Positions 1 to 7,747 of a stretch of 64,000 nucleotides of DNA are shown here, piece after piece. Position 1 is the first letter of the stretch. Each line of letters starts with the position of its first letter. A program made the translations under genes and the position numbers. The stretch comes from SAR92 clade bacterium H455 (GTDB taxonomy: Bacteria; Pseudomonadota; Gammaproteobacteria; Pseudomonadales; Porticoccaceae). The stretch is taken from the NCBI GenBank assembly GCA_024802545.1, contig CP103416.1, positions 434,001-498,000 on the forward strand. The letters are read 5' to 3'. The notes under the pieces were generated by a model that made no database searches, was not told where the DNA came from, and worked only from the letters and a program-made list of their open reading frames with translations.

Positions 1-162
1 CATCCTCCTGAGATTTTACTGGGGACATTGATTGGCTATTTGGCGCTCTATGTGTTTTTGCTCATCTCTTATATAGGCGCGCTGGCTCATCTGTCGTCAA
101 AACCGCCGCGCTCTGGCGTAGTGATGCATGAATACCATCTTAATAATCAGGGTCGCTCATAG
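1..162 (+). CDS. cydA: Cytochrome bd-type quinol oxidase subunit I, C-terminal end (partial)
   Basis: The reading frame is open from the first base and ends at a TAG at 160-162. It encodes a last transmembrane helix (GYLALYVFLLISYIG) and a short polar tail. The stop lies 9 bases before cydB, with the cydB ribosome site AGGGAGG in between, so the two are one operon. Subunit I carries the hemes and oxidises quinol, but those residues lie outside the window. The assignment rests mainly on position before cydB and on the membrane-helix end; the 53 visible residues are not diagnostic alone. Confidence 0.75.
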   Translation, partial: HPPEILLGTLIGYLALYVFLLISYIGALAHLSSKPPRSGVVMHEYHLNNQGRS

Positions 163-171
163 GGAGGTACC

Positions 172-1164
172 ATGGAACAGTTTTTACCTATAGCTTTTAT
201 GTTGGTCATGGGTCTGGCGCTACTAATTTATGTGATTCTGGATGGCTATGACCTCGGCGTGGGTATGTTATTACCCTTCGCGGATGATCAGCAAAAAGAT
301 CTGATGATTGCCTCTATTGGGCCATTTTGGGATGCCAATGAAACCTGGATAGTGCTGGGTGTTGGTGTGTTACTCATCGCCTTTCCTGCGGCTCATGGAG
401 TAATACTTACCTCCATGTATATCCCCATCACTATTATGCTGCTGGGTTTGATTTTGCGTGGTGTGGCCTTTGATTTTAGGGTCAAAGCTGGGGATGCTAG
501 GAAGGAACGCTGGAATAAAATTTTCTTTGCCGGTTCAGTTATTGCCTCTGTGTCCCAAGGTTGGATGCTGGGTTCCTATATCACCGGACTTCAGGACAAC
601 CTGACCAGCATTTTATTCTCTGCGCTGATATCAGTCACCTTGCCCTCACTCTATGTACTGCTAGGTGCTGCATGGTTGATGATGAAAACTGAAGACGAAC
701 TGTTTAACAAGGCGCTGCGATGGGCAAGGCTAGCCATAGTGCCCATGGGGCTGGGGTTGCTGTTAGTGTCTATAGCGACTCCGATAGTCAGCTCCAGTAT
801 CGCAGAAAAGTGGTTTACCATGCCCAATGCGCTAGGCCTGCTGCCTATTCCGCTTAGCTGCATACTGATTTATGGCGGCTTGCTGTGGGTCTTGCGCAGG
901 CCGGATATATTGAACAGAGGCTACGCCTGGACGCTGTTCGCTGGCTTGGTGATTATCTGTCTGATGGCCTCTCTGGGCCTAGCCTATAGTCTGTTTCCCT
1001 ATATTGTTATAGATCGCCTGACAATCTGGGAAGCTGCTGCCGCTACGGAATCTCTCCAAATGATTTTTTATGGCGTGGCGGTAACCTTGCCGGCAATTAT
1101 TGGCTACACAATATTTGTCTACAAAATTTTTCACGGCAAGGCCAGAGAACTATCTTATGAGTAA
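172..1164 (+). CDS. cydB: Cytochrome bd-type quinol oxidase subunit II
   Basis: 330 residues, very hydrophobic, with about eight to nine membrane segments. The N-terminus has the family's acidic motif (LDGYDLGVGMLLPF, about residues 23-36) and the WDANETWIVLG stretch near residue 54, both typical of CydB/CioB. It is the structural partner of subunit I in a terminal oxidase that reduces oxygen to water with electrons from quinol at the inner membrane. The ATG has a strong ribosome site (AGGGAGG, 161-167). The length is slightly below that of E. coli CydB and fits the cyanide-insensitive oxidase (CIO) branch, but subtype cannot be fixed from this gene alone. Confidence 0.93.
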   Translation: MEQFLPIAFMLVMGLALLIYVILDGYDLGVGMLLPFADDQQKDLMIASIGPFWDANETWIVLGVGVLLIAFPAAHGVILTSMYIPITIMLLGLILRGVAFDFRVKAGDARKERWNKIFFAGSVIASVSQGWMLGSYITGLQDNLTSILFSALISVTLPSLYVLLGAAWLMMKTEDELFNKALRWARLAIVPMGLGLLLVSIATPIVSSSIAEKWFTMPNALGLLPIPLSCILIYGGLLWVLRRPDILNRGYAWTLFAGLVIICLMASLGLAYSLFPYIVIDRLTIWEAAAATESLQMIFYGVAVTLPAIIGYTIFVYKIFHGKARELSYE

Positions 1165-1279
1165 CGTTTGGTGATGGGCTAGTATGTGAAGTAACAAGGA
1201 TGTCAAAAAAGCTTATTGACTAGCTGACTAATAATCTGTCAATCAATGCTGTTTCACTTAGATCAAGTGACTCGCACGC

Positions 1280-1366
1280 CTAAGAGTAACTGTAATCTTG
1301 GTCAAGAATTAAGCTTGCCGCTTCCCGTTTATAGTCAGGGCTATACGTTCTTCGTTTGTTCATCAT
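1280..1366 (-). pseudogene. IS3-type transposase OrfA, N-terminal stub
   Basis: The last 29 codons of this minus-strand frame read MMNKRRTYSPDYKREAASLI and then LDQDYSYS. This resembles the start of IS3-family OrfA proteins (KRRxYSPEFKREAxxLVLDQ), which begin with a helix-turn-helix of this form. The frame stops at 1280 just where the rest of the DNA-binding domain should follow. I see no OrfB, no continuation in other frames and no clear terminal repeats. It is best read as the fossil of an insertion event. Confidence 0.5.
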
Positions 1367-1771
1367 TAAATTAAATCCCCTGAGGGGGATCTCTATAACC
1401 ATGGCTTTAATATAGGTGAGTTGCGTACCTCTTGCGGTGCTATAAGTGGATGCTCGCTTCATGCAGCACAGACCGTAGGCGCTCCCCATAGCCACGATAT
1501 TGCCTCCCTGAAACTCAACTATCTGCGGCAGAACCGCGAACATAACCGTAGCATGATTGCATTAGGTATTTGGATATTGCAGTTTGATCAGAACGAGCTA
1601 AGCATTTAGCCTACCGAGTTAGAGCATAAATTTTGAGCGTCAGTTACTACGGAATCACTGAAGCTAAGCCCAATTAAAGACTACATTTCGGATGTAACAA
1701 AAGCAGATATTTAAAACCATTAACCCTGTATTAATCAGTAGGTTACCATCCAAATGCAGTTCTCGCCGCCA

Positions 1772-1815
1772 CCAATAAAAAACCTCAACTCTAAAGGGTT
1801 ATGGGTTTTTATTGG
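1772..1815. terminator. Strong hairpin, probable bidirectional terminator
   Basis: CCAATAAAAA at 1772-1781 pairs perfectly with TTTTTATTGG at 1806-1815. An inner stem AACTC/GGGTT closes a TAAA loop. The stem is flanked by A and T runs on both arms, so either strand could end a transcript here. It lies about 105 bases past the stop of the minus-strand CNNM/CBS gene. Its AT-rich outer stem is not textbook. Confidence 0.5.
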
Positions 1816-1919
1816 CATCTAGATCTAAAATGAAGCCGCGGAGCAGGTTCAGCTCTAATCACCTCAATAAAGCCAAGGCGGAAAGGTAGACAATTCCACT
1901 AAGATAGCGAGGCGGCCTA

Positions 1920-2972
1920 TTATTTTTCCCCGTCTATTTTAAGCCCCATTTTTCCCGCACGCCGCTTCCACTGTCGGCGCGCTTCTTTTTGCATATCGAC
2001 CGCATTGTCTTTTTCATCAACGATCTCCAGACCCAATAAGGTTTCGAGAACATCTTCCAAGGTAATAATACCTTCAACACCGCCGTATTCGTCCACGACC
2101 AGCATCATGTGCACACGCAACTTCAACAATTCATTGAACACCTGTGAAAGTGACATAGAGCCAGGCACAGCAGTAATGTCGCGTCGATAGTTGCTTAAAG
2201 TGTTATCGCCGTTACCTCGAGCCTTGGCCAGCAATAAGTCGCTTCTGAAAACAAAGCCGGAAATGTTCTCCTGTTCATCGCTGTAAACAGGGATACGGGA
2301 AAAAGACACATGGTCGTATTTGTGGAAAAACTCTTCAACGGTAATCATCTTCGATAACGAAAAAATTACGGTGCGCGGTGTCATGGCGTCGGTGACACGG
2401 GTTTCTCGCAGTAGTAACAGGTTCTTTAATATATGTGATTCCTGTTCGGCAATTTGCCCTTCTTTTGAACTCAGGTCGGCCATTACCGAAAACTCCTCGC
2501 GACTAAAGCCGTTGAGGGTCGGCCCATGTAAACCACCCGTTAACCAGTCCGATAATTTAACAAAGGGGTAGAGTAAGATAATCAGATATTTAAGCACGTA
2601 GGCTGTAACAGGCGCCAATTGTCGCCAGTAATGAGCCCCTAAGGTTTTGGGGATAATCTCAGAGAATATCAGGATCAATAGCGTCAACACTGCGGAAGCG
2701 ATACCAACATAGGCGCTGCCAAACACTGAGACTGCCTGGGCACCGGCTCCGGCGGCGCCAACAGTATGGGCGATGGTATTCAAGGTCAGGATGGCCGCCA
2801 ACGGTTTGTTGACATCATCCTTTAATCTTCGCAACAAACGGCCCGCAGGTTTTTGTTCTTTTTCCATTAGAGCAATATGGGTATTGGTGGCACTTAACAA
2901 TACTGCCTCGGCAATAGAGCACAAAAACGAGAAACCAAGAGCAATCAATACATAGGTAATCAGTAAAAACAT
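1920..2972 (-). CDS. CNNM-domain / CBS-pair membrane protein (HlyC/CorC family)
   Basis: 350 residues. The N-terminal half is a CNNM (DUF21) domain with three to four membrane segments, including a SEIIPKTLGA motif near residue 105 typical of the family. The second half holds two CBS motifs (about residues 195-320), with the signature MLVVDEYGGVEGIITLEDVLE. Family members are implicated in magnesium or other cation transport and once carried the name hemolysin. The usual C-terminal CorC/HlyC transporter-associated domain is missing, so the protein ends soon after the CBS pair with a basic tail. It stands alone, convergent with cydB, and its exact substrate is unknown. Confidence 0.85.
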   Translation of the reverse strand: MFLLITYVLIALGFSFLCSIAEAVLLSATNTHIALMEKEQKPAGRLLRRLKDDVNKPLAAILTLNTIAHTVGAAGAGAQAVSVFGSAYVGIASAVLTLLILIFSEIIPKTLGAHYWRQLAPVTAYVLKYLIILLYPFVKLSDWLTGGLHGPTLNGFSREEFSVMADLSSKEGQIAEQESHILKNLLLLRETRVTDAMTPRTVIFSLSKMITVEEFFHKYDHVSFSRIPVYSDEQENISGFVFRSDLLLAKARGNGDNTLSNYRRDITAVPGSMSLSQVFNELLKLRVHMMLVVDEYGGVEGIITLEDVLETLLGLEIVDEKDNAVDMQKEARRQWKRRAGKMGLKIDGEK

Positions 2973-3107
2973 AAGGGCCTGGGGAATATAGGTTTAGAAA
3001 AATATGTGTTTCGTAAATAGCGTATAAGAAATATAAATGCTTTTTTGGGCGTTTTATTCTGCATCCCACATTAGCTATCGACCTAGCAACTGACAGCTAT
3101 TCAGCCG

Positions 3108-3806
3108 TTACTGCGGATCCCCACAGGCCTGATTGGCCGGCACAGCAACATCCATAAGTTTTGGGCTGGGCAAATCTAAACTATCCATTAAATCTACATA
3201 CTCCCCTTGATTAGCTATCTGCAATCTCGGGTTGTAACGTTTTTCTTCACCAATAGTGCTCATTGTCCAACCCTTGTAGTCATGGCCTGGATAGACTGAG
3301 CAACTGTCTGGCAACTTTAATAACCGATTAAACAGACTGTTGTACTGTTGCTCAGCATCGCCATTTTGAAAGTCGGTACGACCGGTGCCCCGAATCAATA
3401 GAGTGTCACCACTAAACAACATACTACCTGTCTCGTTGGGCAGATAAAAGCTGTAGGAGTCGTCTGTATGCCCGGGGCTATAGATGACCTCGAGTTTGAT
3501 ATTACCCGCTGTTATCTGGTCGCCATCTTTAAAGTTTGCCGTCAGACAGCTAGCCACAGCCTGTTCACCCATCATGGTTGTGCAGCCAGTGCGGTCGCGC
3601 AGTGCGCCAAGGCCGGTAATGTGGTCGGCATGGGTATGAGTATCTAGGGCTACGGATAATCTGAGATCTAGTTGCTCAAGTAGCAGTAGAGTTTGTTCGG
3701 TACTGCCCAGCACCGAATCAATCAGTATTGCCTGCCGGGTTTCTTCATCCCCGAGCAGGTAACTATAGGTGGATGACTCTGGGTCGAATAACTGTCTAAA
3801 AATCAT
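3108..3806 (-). CDS. ETHE1-like persulfide dioxygenase (metallo-beta-lactamase fold)
   Basis: 232 residues. Metal ligands are visible as HTHADH (H57, H59, D61, H62), SPGHT (H113), SGDTL (D134) and YPGHDYKG (H175). In ETHE1/Blh enzymes the iron is held by the equivalents of H57, H113 and D134, and glutathione persulfide is oxidised to sulfite. The gene sits 2 bases after the TauE-like exporter, and the operon also has a rhodanese and a persulfide-type ArsR regulator, which supports a sulfide or persulfide detoxification role. The protein is cytoplasmic. A generic glyoxalase II is less likely given context and the single-domain length. Confidence 0.87.
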   Translation of the reverse strand: MIFRQLFDPESSTYSYLLGDEETRQAILIDSVLGSTEQTLLLLEQLDLRLSVALDTHTHADHITGLGALRDRTGCTTMMGEQAVASCLTANFKDGDQITAGNIKLEVIYSPGHTDDSYSFYLPNETGSMLFSGDTLLIRGTGRTDFQNGDAEQQYNSLFNRLLKLPDSCSVYPGHDYKGWTMSTIGEEKRYNPRLQIANQGEYVDLMDSLDLPSPKLMDVAVPANQACGDPQ

Positions 3807-3808
3807 GT

Positions 3809-4639
3809 CTAAATCACTCCATTGATTAATTTATTGGTCAGGGTTGTTACTGCGATGGCAATAAGGGCCAAGGCAAAGAGCTTTTGTAATTGCGGCCCCG
3901 CGATTCTGTTTGCGATCAGACGCCCGCTCAACATGCCAAGCAAACCGCCGAAACAGACCTGGGCCAAGAGTGTCCAGTCCAAACTGTTATTACCTGCCGC
4001 AAAGCTGGCAAAACCAGCGCCGCCGATTACGCAAATAATAAGTAGCGATGTGGCCACCGCCTGACGCATGGACACCTGGGATATAAAGAGTAGCGCCGGC
4101 ACAATCAAGAAGCCGCCGCCGACACCAAAAAGGCCACTCAATAATCCCACCACTAGGCCACAGCCGATTAATGCGCCGATGCATTTGTAGCTAGTATCGA
4201 ATTGGTCCTCTGGGCTAAAGCGACAGATGGGCTGTATAAGGTCATTTTCTGCTGCATGACCTGAGCGAACTATGTTGGCTTGCTCTGGGGCGGTGACTGT
4301 CTGGCGCCACATAATACCGGCGATGATAAATGCTAGGGCAGAGAAGCCCACAAGCAGGATTATGGGGGGCAATTGGGCGCCAAGCTGTTTGCCGATAGGG
4401 GCAACCAATGCGCCGCCTAAACCCAGAGAGATGGCCGGAACCCACAAAATATATTGGCCGCGCCAGTTACTCACCGTACCAAATAGGGCGCTTACTGCGA
4501 CCGCACCCAGGGCGATACCAATGGCATCGTTAATCGGCAGGTCGAGCAATAACATCAGCAAAGGTACGGCAAAGATTGAGCCGCCCGCGCCAGTAAGCCC
4601 CAGCACTAGGCCGATCACCAGACCTATAAGCACCGACAT
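3809..4639 (-). CDS. TauE/SafE-family sulfite exporter-like permease
   Basis: 276 residues with about eight membrane segments in two halves. Each half begins with the family's glycine-rich motif (GLVLGLTGAGGSIFAVPLL at about residue 11, and GLLSGLFGVGGGFLIVPALL at about 165). TauE/SafE proteins are thought to export sulfite or other sulfonate-type anions. It lies between the rhodanese and ETHE1-like genes with 2-base spacings on both sides, so it is almost surely co-translated. By inference it removes the sulfite made by the dioxygenase. Confidence 0.87.
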   Translation of the reverse strand: MSVLIGLVIGLVLGLTGAGGSIFAVPLLMLLLDLPINDAIGIALGAVAVSALFGTVSNWRGQYILWVPAISLGLGGALVAPIGKQLGAQLPPIILLVGFSALAFIIAGIMWRQTVTAPEQANIVRSGHAAENDLIQPICRFSPEDQFDTSYKCIGALIGCGLVVGLLSGLFGVGGGFLIVPALLFISQVSMRQAVATSLLIICVIGGAGFASFAAGNNSLDWTLLAQVCFGGLLGMLSGRLIANRIAGPQLQKLFALALIAIAVTTLTNKLINGVI

Positions 4640-4641
4640 AC

Positions 4642-5214
4642 TTAGTTATTCCAAGGCATACGCGCGAGTACCATGGCCATACCGCAGCTGTCAGTGACGC
4701 CGGCGAAGACCAGTCCTGCTCCGACAAAGGCGGAGAGGCCATAAAACCCGGGGTTAACAGCAAAGCCTAGTATCACGCCTATAACCACCAGTGATCCGGC
4801 GGCAATGCGCACCTGACGCTCGAGGGAGATAATATTGCCGCTGCCTTTGGCTATATCAATGCCCAGTTGTTTTAAGGCGTTCATGCCTCCCTCGACAATC
4901 ACTAGTTGATGGTCTAAATCGCCCTGTAATTGTTCGCTAGCCTTGGCCGCACGCTGGCCGCTGGCGCAGAGTAAGTACACTGGCTGGCTTGAGTCATGGC
5001 CTTGCTGCTCAAGGTAAGCTTTCACTGCAGCGCTGTCTAATTCCTGTAGCGGGAAATGGACGCAGTCCGCTAGGGATTCACTATTGACCTCGGCGTGGGT
5101 GCGGACGTCAATCACCAGCAGCTGACTCTCGGGGGACTGTTTATGTTGCTTGAATTCCTCGGCAGAAATGCGGGTTGTTGATTTGTCTGCTGAAGTGTCT
5201 GTTGGATTGCTCAT
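4642..5214 (-). CDS. Rhodanese domain fused to DUF2892 membrane domain
   Basis: 190 residues. Residues 20-115 form a rhodanese fold with the active-site loop CASGQR (C83), which takes a sulfane sulfur as a persulfide. Residues about 125-185 are a DUF2892 segment with two membrane helices, so the sulfurtransferase is held at the inner face of the membrane. The gene ends 2 bases before the TauE-like exporter. In the operon it would pass sulfur from hydropolysulfide or thiosulfate to a thiol acceptor for the dioxygenase. The architecture is known from other sulfide-oxidation clusters. Confidence 0.87.
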   Translation of the reverse strand: MSNPTDTSADKSTTRISAEEFKQHKQSPESQLLVIDVRTHAEVNSESLADCVHFPLQELDSAAVKAYLEQQGHDSSQPVYLLCASGQRAAKASEQLQGDLDHQLVIVEGGMNALKQLGIDIAKGSGNIISLERQVRIAAGSLVVIGVILGFAVNPGFYGLSAFVGAGLVFAGVTDSCGMAMVLARMPWNN

Positions 5215-5253
5215 GGAATATCTCTCTTTAGCTCTAATAAAAGTACATTTTAA

Positions 5254-5574
5254 TTAAAGTGCTGGGCAGTAAATAGACTTAAGTACAGTAATGATCTGTA
5301 TGGCTTCGTTACCGCGCAGGCTATAAAAAATAGTTTGTGCCTCTCGTCGAGTTTGTACTAACTCAGCTTTACGCAATGAGGCTAAATGCTGTGATAAGGC
5401 AGATTGGCTAAGGCAGGTTACTTCATTAAGCTCTGTTACCGAGAGCTCGCCACTGATTAGAGAACAGAGAATCATAAGGCGGTTCGGGTTGCCAAGCTGC
5501 TTGAGTAAGCTGGCTGCTTCTGCGCTGTGTTTTTGTAGCTCCTGCAGATCTGCCTGCTGAATACTCTTAGTCAT
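5254..5574 (-). CDS. ArsR-family persulfide-sensing repressor (BigR/SqrR/YgaV type)
   Basis: 106 residues from the ATG at 5574, which sits after a purine-rich site (AGGGCGGCAATAGG); a start 8 codons upstream is possible. The winged helix lies at residues 22-95, with recognition helix SQSALSQHLASLRKAEL. Two cysteines, C37 and C103, are 66 residues apart, exactly the spacing of the C42/C108 pair of BigR that forms the tetrasulfide or disulfide switch. C54 is extra. It heads the operon of rhodanese, TauE and ETHE1-like genes, so it probably represses that operon until sulfide or persulfide appears. Confidence 0.88.
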   Translation of the reverse strand: MTKSIQQADLQELQKHSAEAASLLKQLGNPNRLMILCSLISGELSVTELNEVTCLSQSALSQHLASLRKAELVQTRREAQTIFYSLRGNEAIQIITVLKSIYCPAL

Positions 5575-5596
5575 CCTATTGCCGCCCTGTGATATC

Positions 5597-5648
5597 AATA
5601 TTAGACAATTCTACATTAGATAATAATAAATTAGAAGATGCTAATATA
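5597..5648 (-). promoter_or_regulatory. AT-rich control region of the sulfide operon
   Basis: Just upstream of the repressor gene is a very AT-rich stretch with ATATTAG at 5598-5604 and its inverse CTAATAT at 5641-5647. The segment between has further partial repeats of TTAGA. BigR-type repressors bind AT-rich inverted repeats over their own promoter, so this is the expected place for the operator. The exact box and the -35/-10 elements cannot be fixed by eye. Confidence 0.35.
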
Positions 5649-5752
5649 AATTGCGACCGTATTTCCCCGGGGAGCTAAAGCGTCAATGTTGTTATGCAGG
5701 CTAAGGGCCAACTCTGGGATTATTTAGACCTTGTAAAGATCAGGCAAAATCG

Positions 5753-5786
5753 AGATGAACAAACAGATACAGGCGTTTTTGATATC
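5753..5786 (+). repeat. 34-bp repeat matching the start of the gene at 31060
   Basis: Bases 5753-5786 match 31058-31091 at 33 of 34 positions. The shared block covers the start codon and first eleven codons of the small membrane protein at 31060 (here MNKQIQAFLIS, there MIKQIQAFLIS). After the block the two sites are unrelated, and here the frame stops 9 codons later. It looks like the stub of a second copy of that gene or the scar of a recombination event. ATACAGGC (5767-5774) also pairs with GCCTGTAT (5807-5814). Confidence 0.75.
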
Positions 5787-5813
5787 AAGGCACTCCACCT
5801 TAGTTTGCCTGTA

Positions 5814-6404
5814 TTAGCACTTGGCAGCGCGTAGTTCAGTAAGTTTCTCTAATACAAAATCGATACGATCTTGTCCCCAAAAGATTTCTTCTCCAATGAT
5901 AAAGGAGGGTACGCCAATAGCGCCATCTGCAGCCGCCTCTGCGGCATTGGATGCGAGGGTATTTAGATAAGCAGGGTTCTTTGACGCAGTGATGACCAAA
6001 TCGGCATCTAGATTGATGCGGTTGGCGACTTCGCGTAAGACCATTTCTTCACCGATATTCTGGCCCTCAGCCCACTCTATGCGCATCGTCTCCACAATGT
6101 ACTCTCGCAGCACGCCTTGCTCTTGGGCATAGAGCGAGGCGGCGCCTGCCGCAGTGGGCTCTGTTTCGGTTGGTGGTGGTATCACTGGTATTCCTAGTCG
6201 ACGCGCGAAGCGACTCATATCCTGGCGAGCAATCGGCAGTTTGCTTTTGGCGCGTTCCGGAGGTGAGCGCAGATCCCAACCGCCCACTGGGCGCCAGAGT
6301 ATATTGACATTGAAATCATCAACTATTGACCACATGGTTTTGGAGGCCAGATAGCAGTATGGACTGCGAAAGTTAAAGTAGACTTTGACGTCAATATTGT
6401 TCAT
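5814..6404 (-). CDS. 2-hydroxychromene-2-carboxylate isomerase-like protein (DsbA family, NahD type)
   Basis: 196 residues with a thioredoxin fold and helical insert. The active-site region reads FRSPYCYLA near residues 12-20; the serine replaces the first cysteine of a DsbA CXXC, as in NahD and kappa-class GST enzymes that use glutathione to isomerise a ring or double bond. The end has the family's GVPSFIIGEEIFWGQDRIDFV. It follows the DUF1329 gene by 35 bases at the tail of the phenol operon. NahD acts in naphthalene degradation, so here it may act on a bicyclic side substrate or a cis/trans isomerisation. The true substrate is unknown. Confidence 0.83.
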   Translation of the reverse strand: MNNIDVKVYFNFRSPYCYLASKTMWSIVDDFNVNILWRPVGGWDLRSPPERAKSKLPIARQDMSRFARRLGIPVIPPPTETEPTAAGAASLYAQEQGVLREYIVETMRIEWAEGQNIGEEMVLREVANRINLDADLVITASKNPAYLNTLASNAAEAAADGAIGVPSFIIGEEIFWGQDRIDFVLEKLTELRAAKC

Positions 6405-6439
6405 ATCATTATTCCTTGTTCGAGTAGAAATCTATCCGA

Positions 6440-7747
6440 TTAGCGACCTTGGCTGCGCATATGTTGAGTGGTGAATTGGCGGTTGCGCAGCGGTGTTCGT
6501 GCGATACGGCTTTTCAATTGCAGGGTAGTGCAATGCTCAGCCTGCAGATCGATCATACCGACAGCCTCGGTCATCAATCCCTGCCATGCTCGGCTCTCTG
6601 GACGGTGCAGTGCCGATGAGCTAGCTGCTGCAATGCTGAGTTTCCACAGGTTACCGGCGTTGTCATATATGCGAGTGAGCAGCGGTGCATAGGTAGCGGC
6701 ATCAATTATGTAGTGTCGTTTGGAGAGCGGGTGGCCAGGGTCTCGGGGCGTGGCCTCTAGACGGTACACTTTACGCAGCTGCCAGGTAACGTTGGGAAAG
6801 CAGTGGCCAGCGCCGCTGAATTCAATTAGCTGAAAACCGCTTTCGTCAGCGGGCTCTTGCCAGTTGGTGAGCTGTGAGTGACCATAAATGGGCAGCAGCA
6901 GTTCGTCACTGCCCAAATATTGCCAATCCATATCCATGATGCGGCCGTTATAGCCAAGGAAATCTTCAATCATTATGTCGCTGCCAAGAAAAGCATCAGT
7001 TTTTTGTCCCGTGGCCAGACGTCGAACACGCCGCTGCGAACTCATATACATCCATGCTTGCTCGGTGACGCTATCCACTTCGTTGCGGTGTATTAGCAGT
7101 TGTGTGTTGCGAATATCCTGGGGTGCTTTGACCTGAAGATAGAGTGCGGTATAGAGGTTGGAGGGATTATTTTCCAGTGCTGGTATCGGCTTATCAGTGT
7201 GGCGGTATTTGTACCGCAAAAGGGCGCCATACATTTTTAACGTGCGCTCAATATTGTCCTTGCGCATATCGCGATAGTGCCAATTAAATTGCTCTGTCTC
7301 AGTTTCGTCGGGGGCGTAGCTATAACGCATATTCCACGCTGCTTTTAATCCCGCTTGTGGGTCGCTGTCCTCTAATTTTAAGAATGGGCGACCCCCGGTA
7401 TAGCCGAAAAGTTCTCCCGGTGCATCGCCAATCACCGTTCCGCCAAGATTTTCTCGGCTGGCCTTGCGGTAGTTCGGGTGTATCGGTATTTCAAGCGAGG
7501 GACCAAGGGTTAGGGTTAATGCATTGTCGCCAATTAAGTCAGCGACGGAGTCGTCTAGCCAATTCCTGTAGTCTGCAATATTACTGCTATCAATTTGTGT
7601 GCCCGCACTGAGTTTATTGGCGTCGTAGCGACTCAGTAGCGGATTAAATTCTGCATCAAGGTTGTCGTCTGTGAGGGCTGTTGAGCTAATGAGTAGCCCG
7701 ATTAGGGCAGCCAATTTGCATCGACCCGAGATAGTGCGATTAGACAT
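6440..7747 (-). CDS. DUF1329 (LolA-like) exported protein, operon-tail copy
   Basis: 435 residues from the ATG at 7747, chosen because AAGGGTGG sits at the right distance; the longer frame begins 18 bases upstream without a good site. The signal peptide runs about to residue 26 (CKLAALIGLLISSTALT). The protein shares long motifs with the DUF1329 protein at 26708, including HPNYxKAxREN, RRVRRLATGQ and TDAFLGSDIMIEDF. DUF1329 proteins have a LolA/LolB-like fold expected to hold a hydrophobic ligand in the periplasm. The start overlaps the end of the upstream gene by 8 bases, so it belongs to the phenol operon. The ligand is unknown. Confidence 0.85.
   Translation of the reverse strand: MSNRTISGRCKLAALIGLLISSTALTDDNLDAEFNPLLSRYDANKLSAGTQIDSSNIADYRNWLDDSVADLIGDNALTLTLGPSLEIPIHPNYRKASRENLGGTVIGDAPGELFGYTGGRPFLKLEDSDPQAGLKAAWNMRYSYAPDETETEQFNWHYRDMRKDNIERTLKMYGALLRYKYRHTDKPIPALENNPSNLYTALYLQVKAPQDIRNTQLLIHRNEVDSVTEQAWMYMSSQRRVRRLATGQKTDAFLGSDIMIEDFLGYNGRIMDMDWQYLGSDELLLPIYGHSQLTNWQEPADESGFQLIEFSGAGHCFPNVTWQLRKVYRLEATPRDPGHPLSKRHYIIDAATYAPLLTRIYDNAGNLWKLSIAAASSSALHRPESRAWQGLMTEAVGMIDLQAEHCTTLQLKSRIARTPLRNRQFTTQHMRSQGR

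Larger units (their letters stand above)
1165..1919. other. Gene-poor intergenic region
   Basis: 755 bases between cydB and the convergent CNNM/CBS gene. Apart from the transposase stub (1280-1366) and the hairpin at 1772-1815 I see no convincing gene. The small frames here have no family resemblance and no good ribosome sites. It looks like a region that has taken insertions and decayed. Confidence 0.6.
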
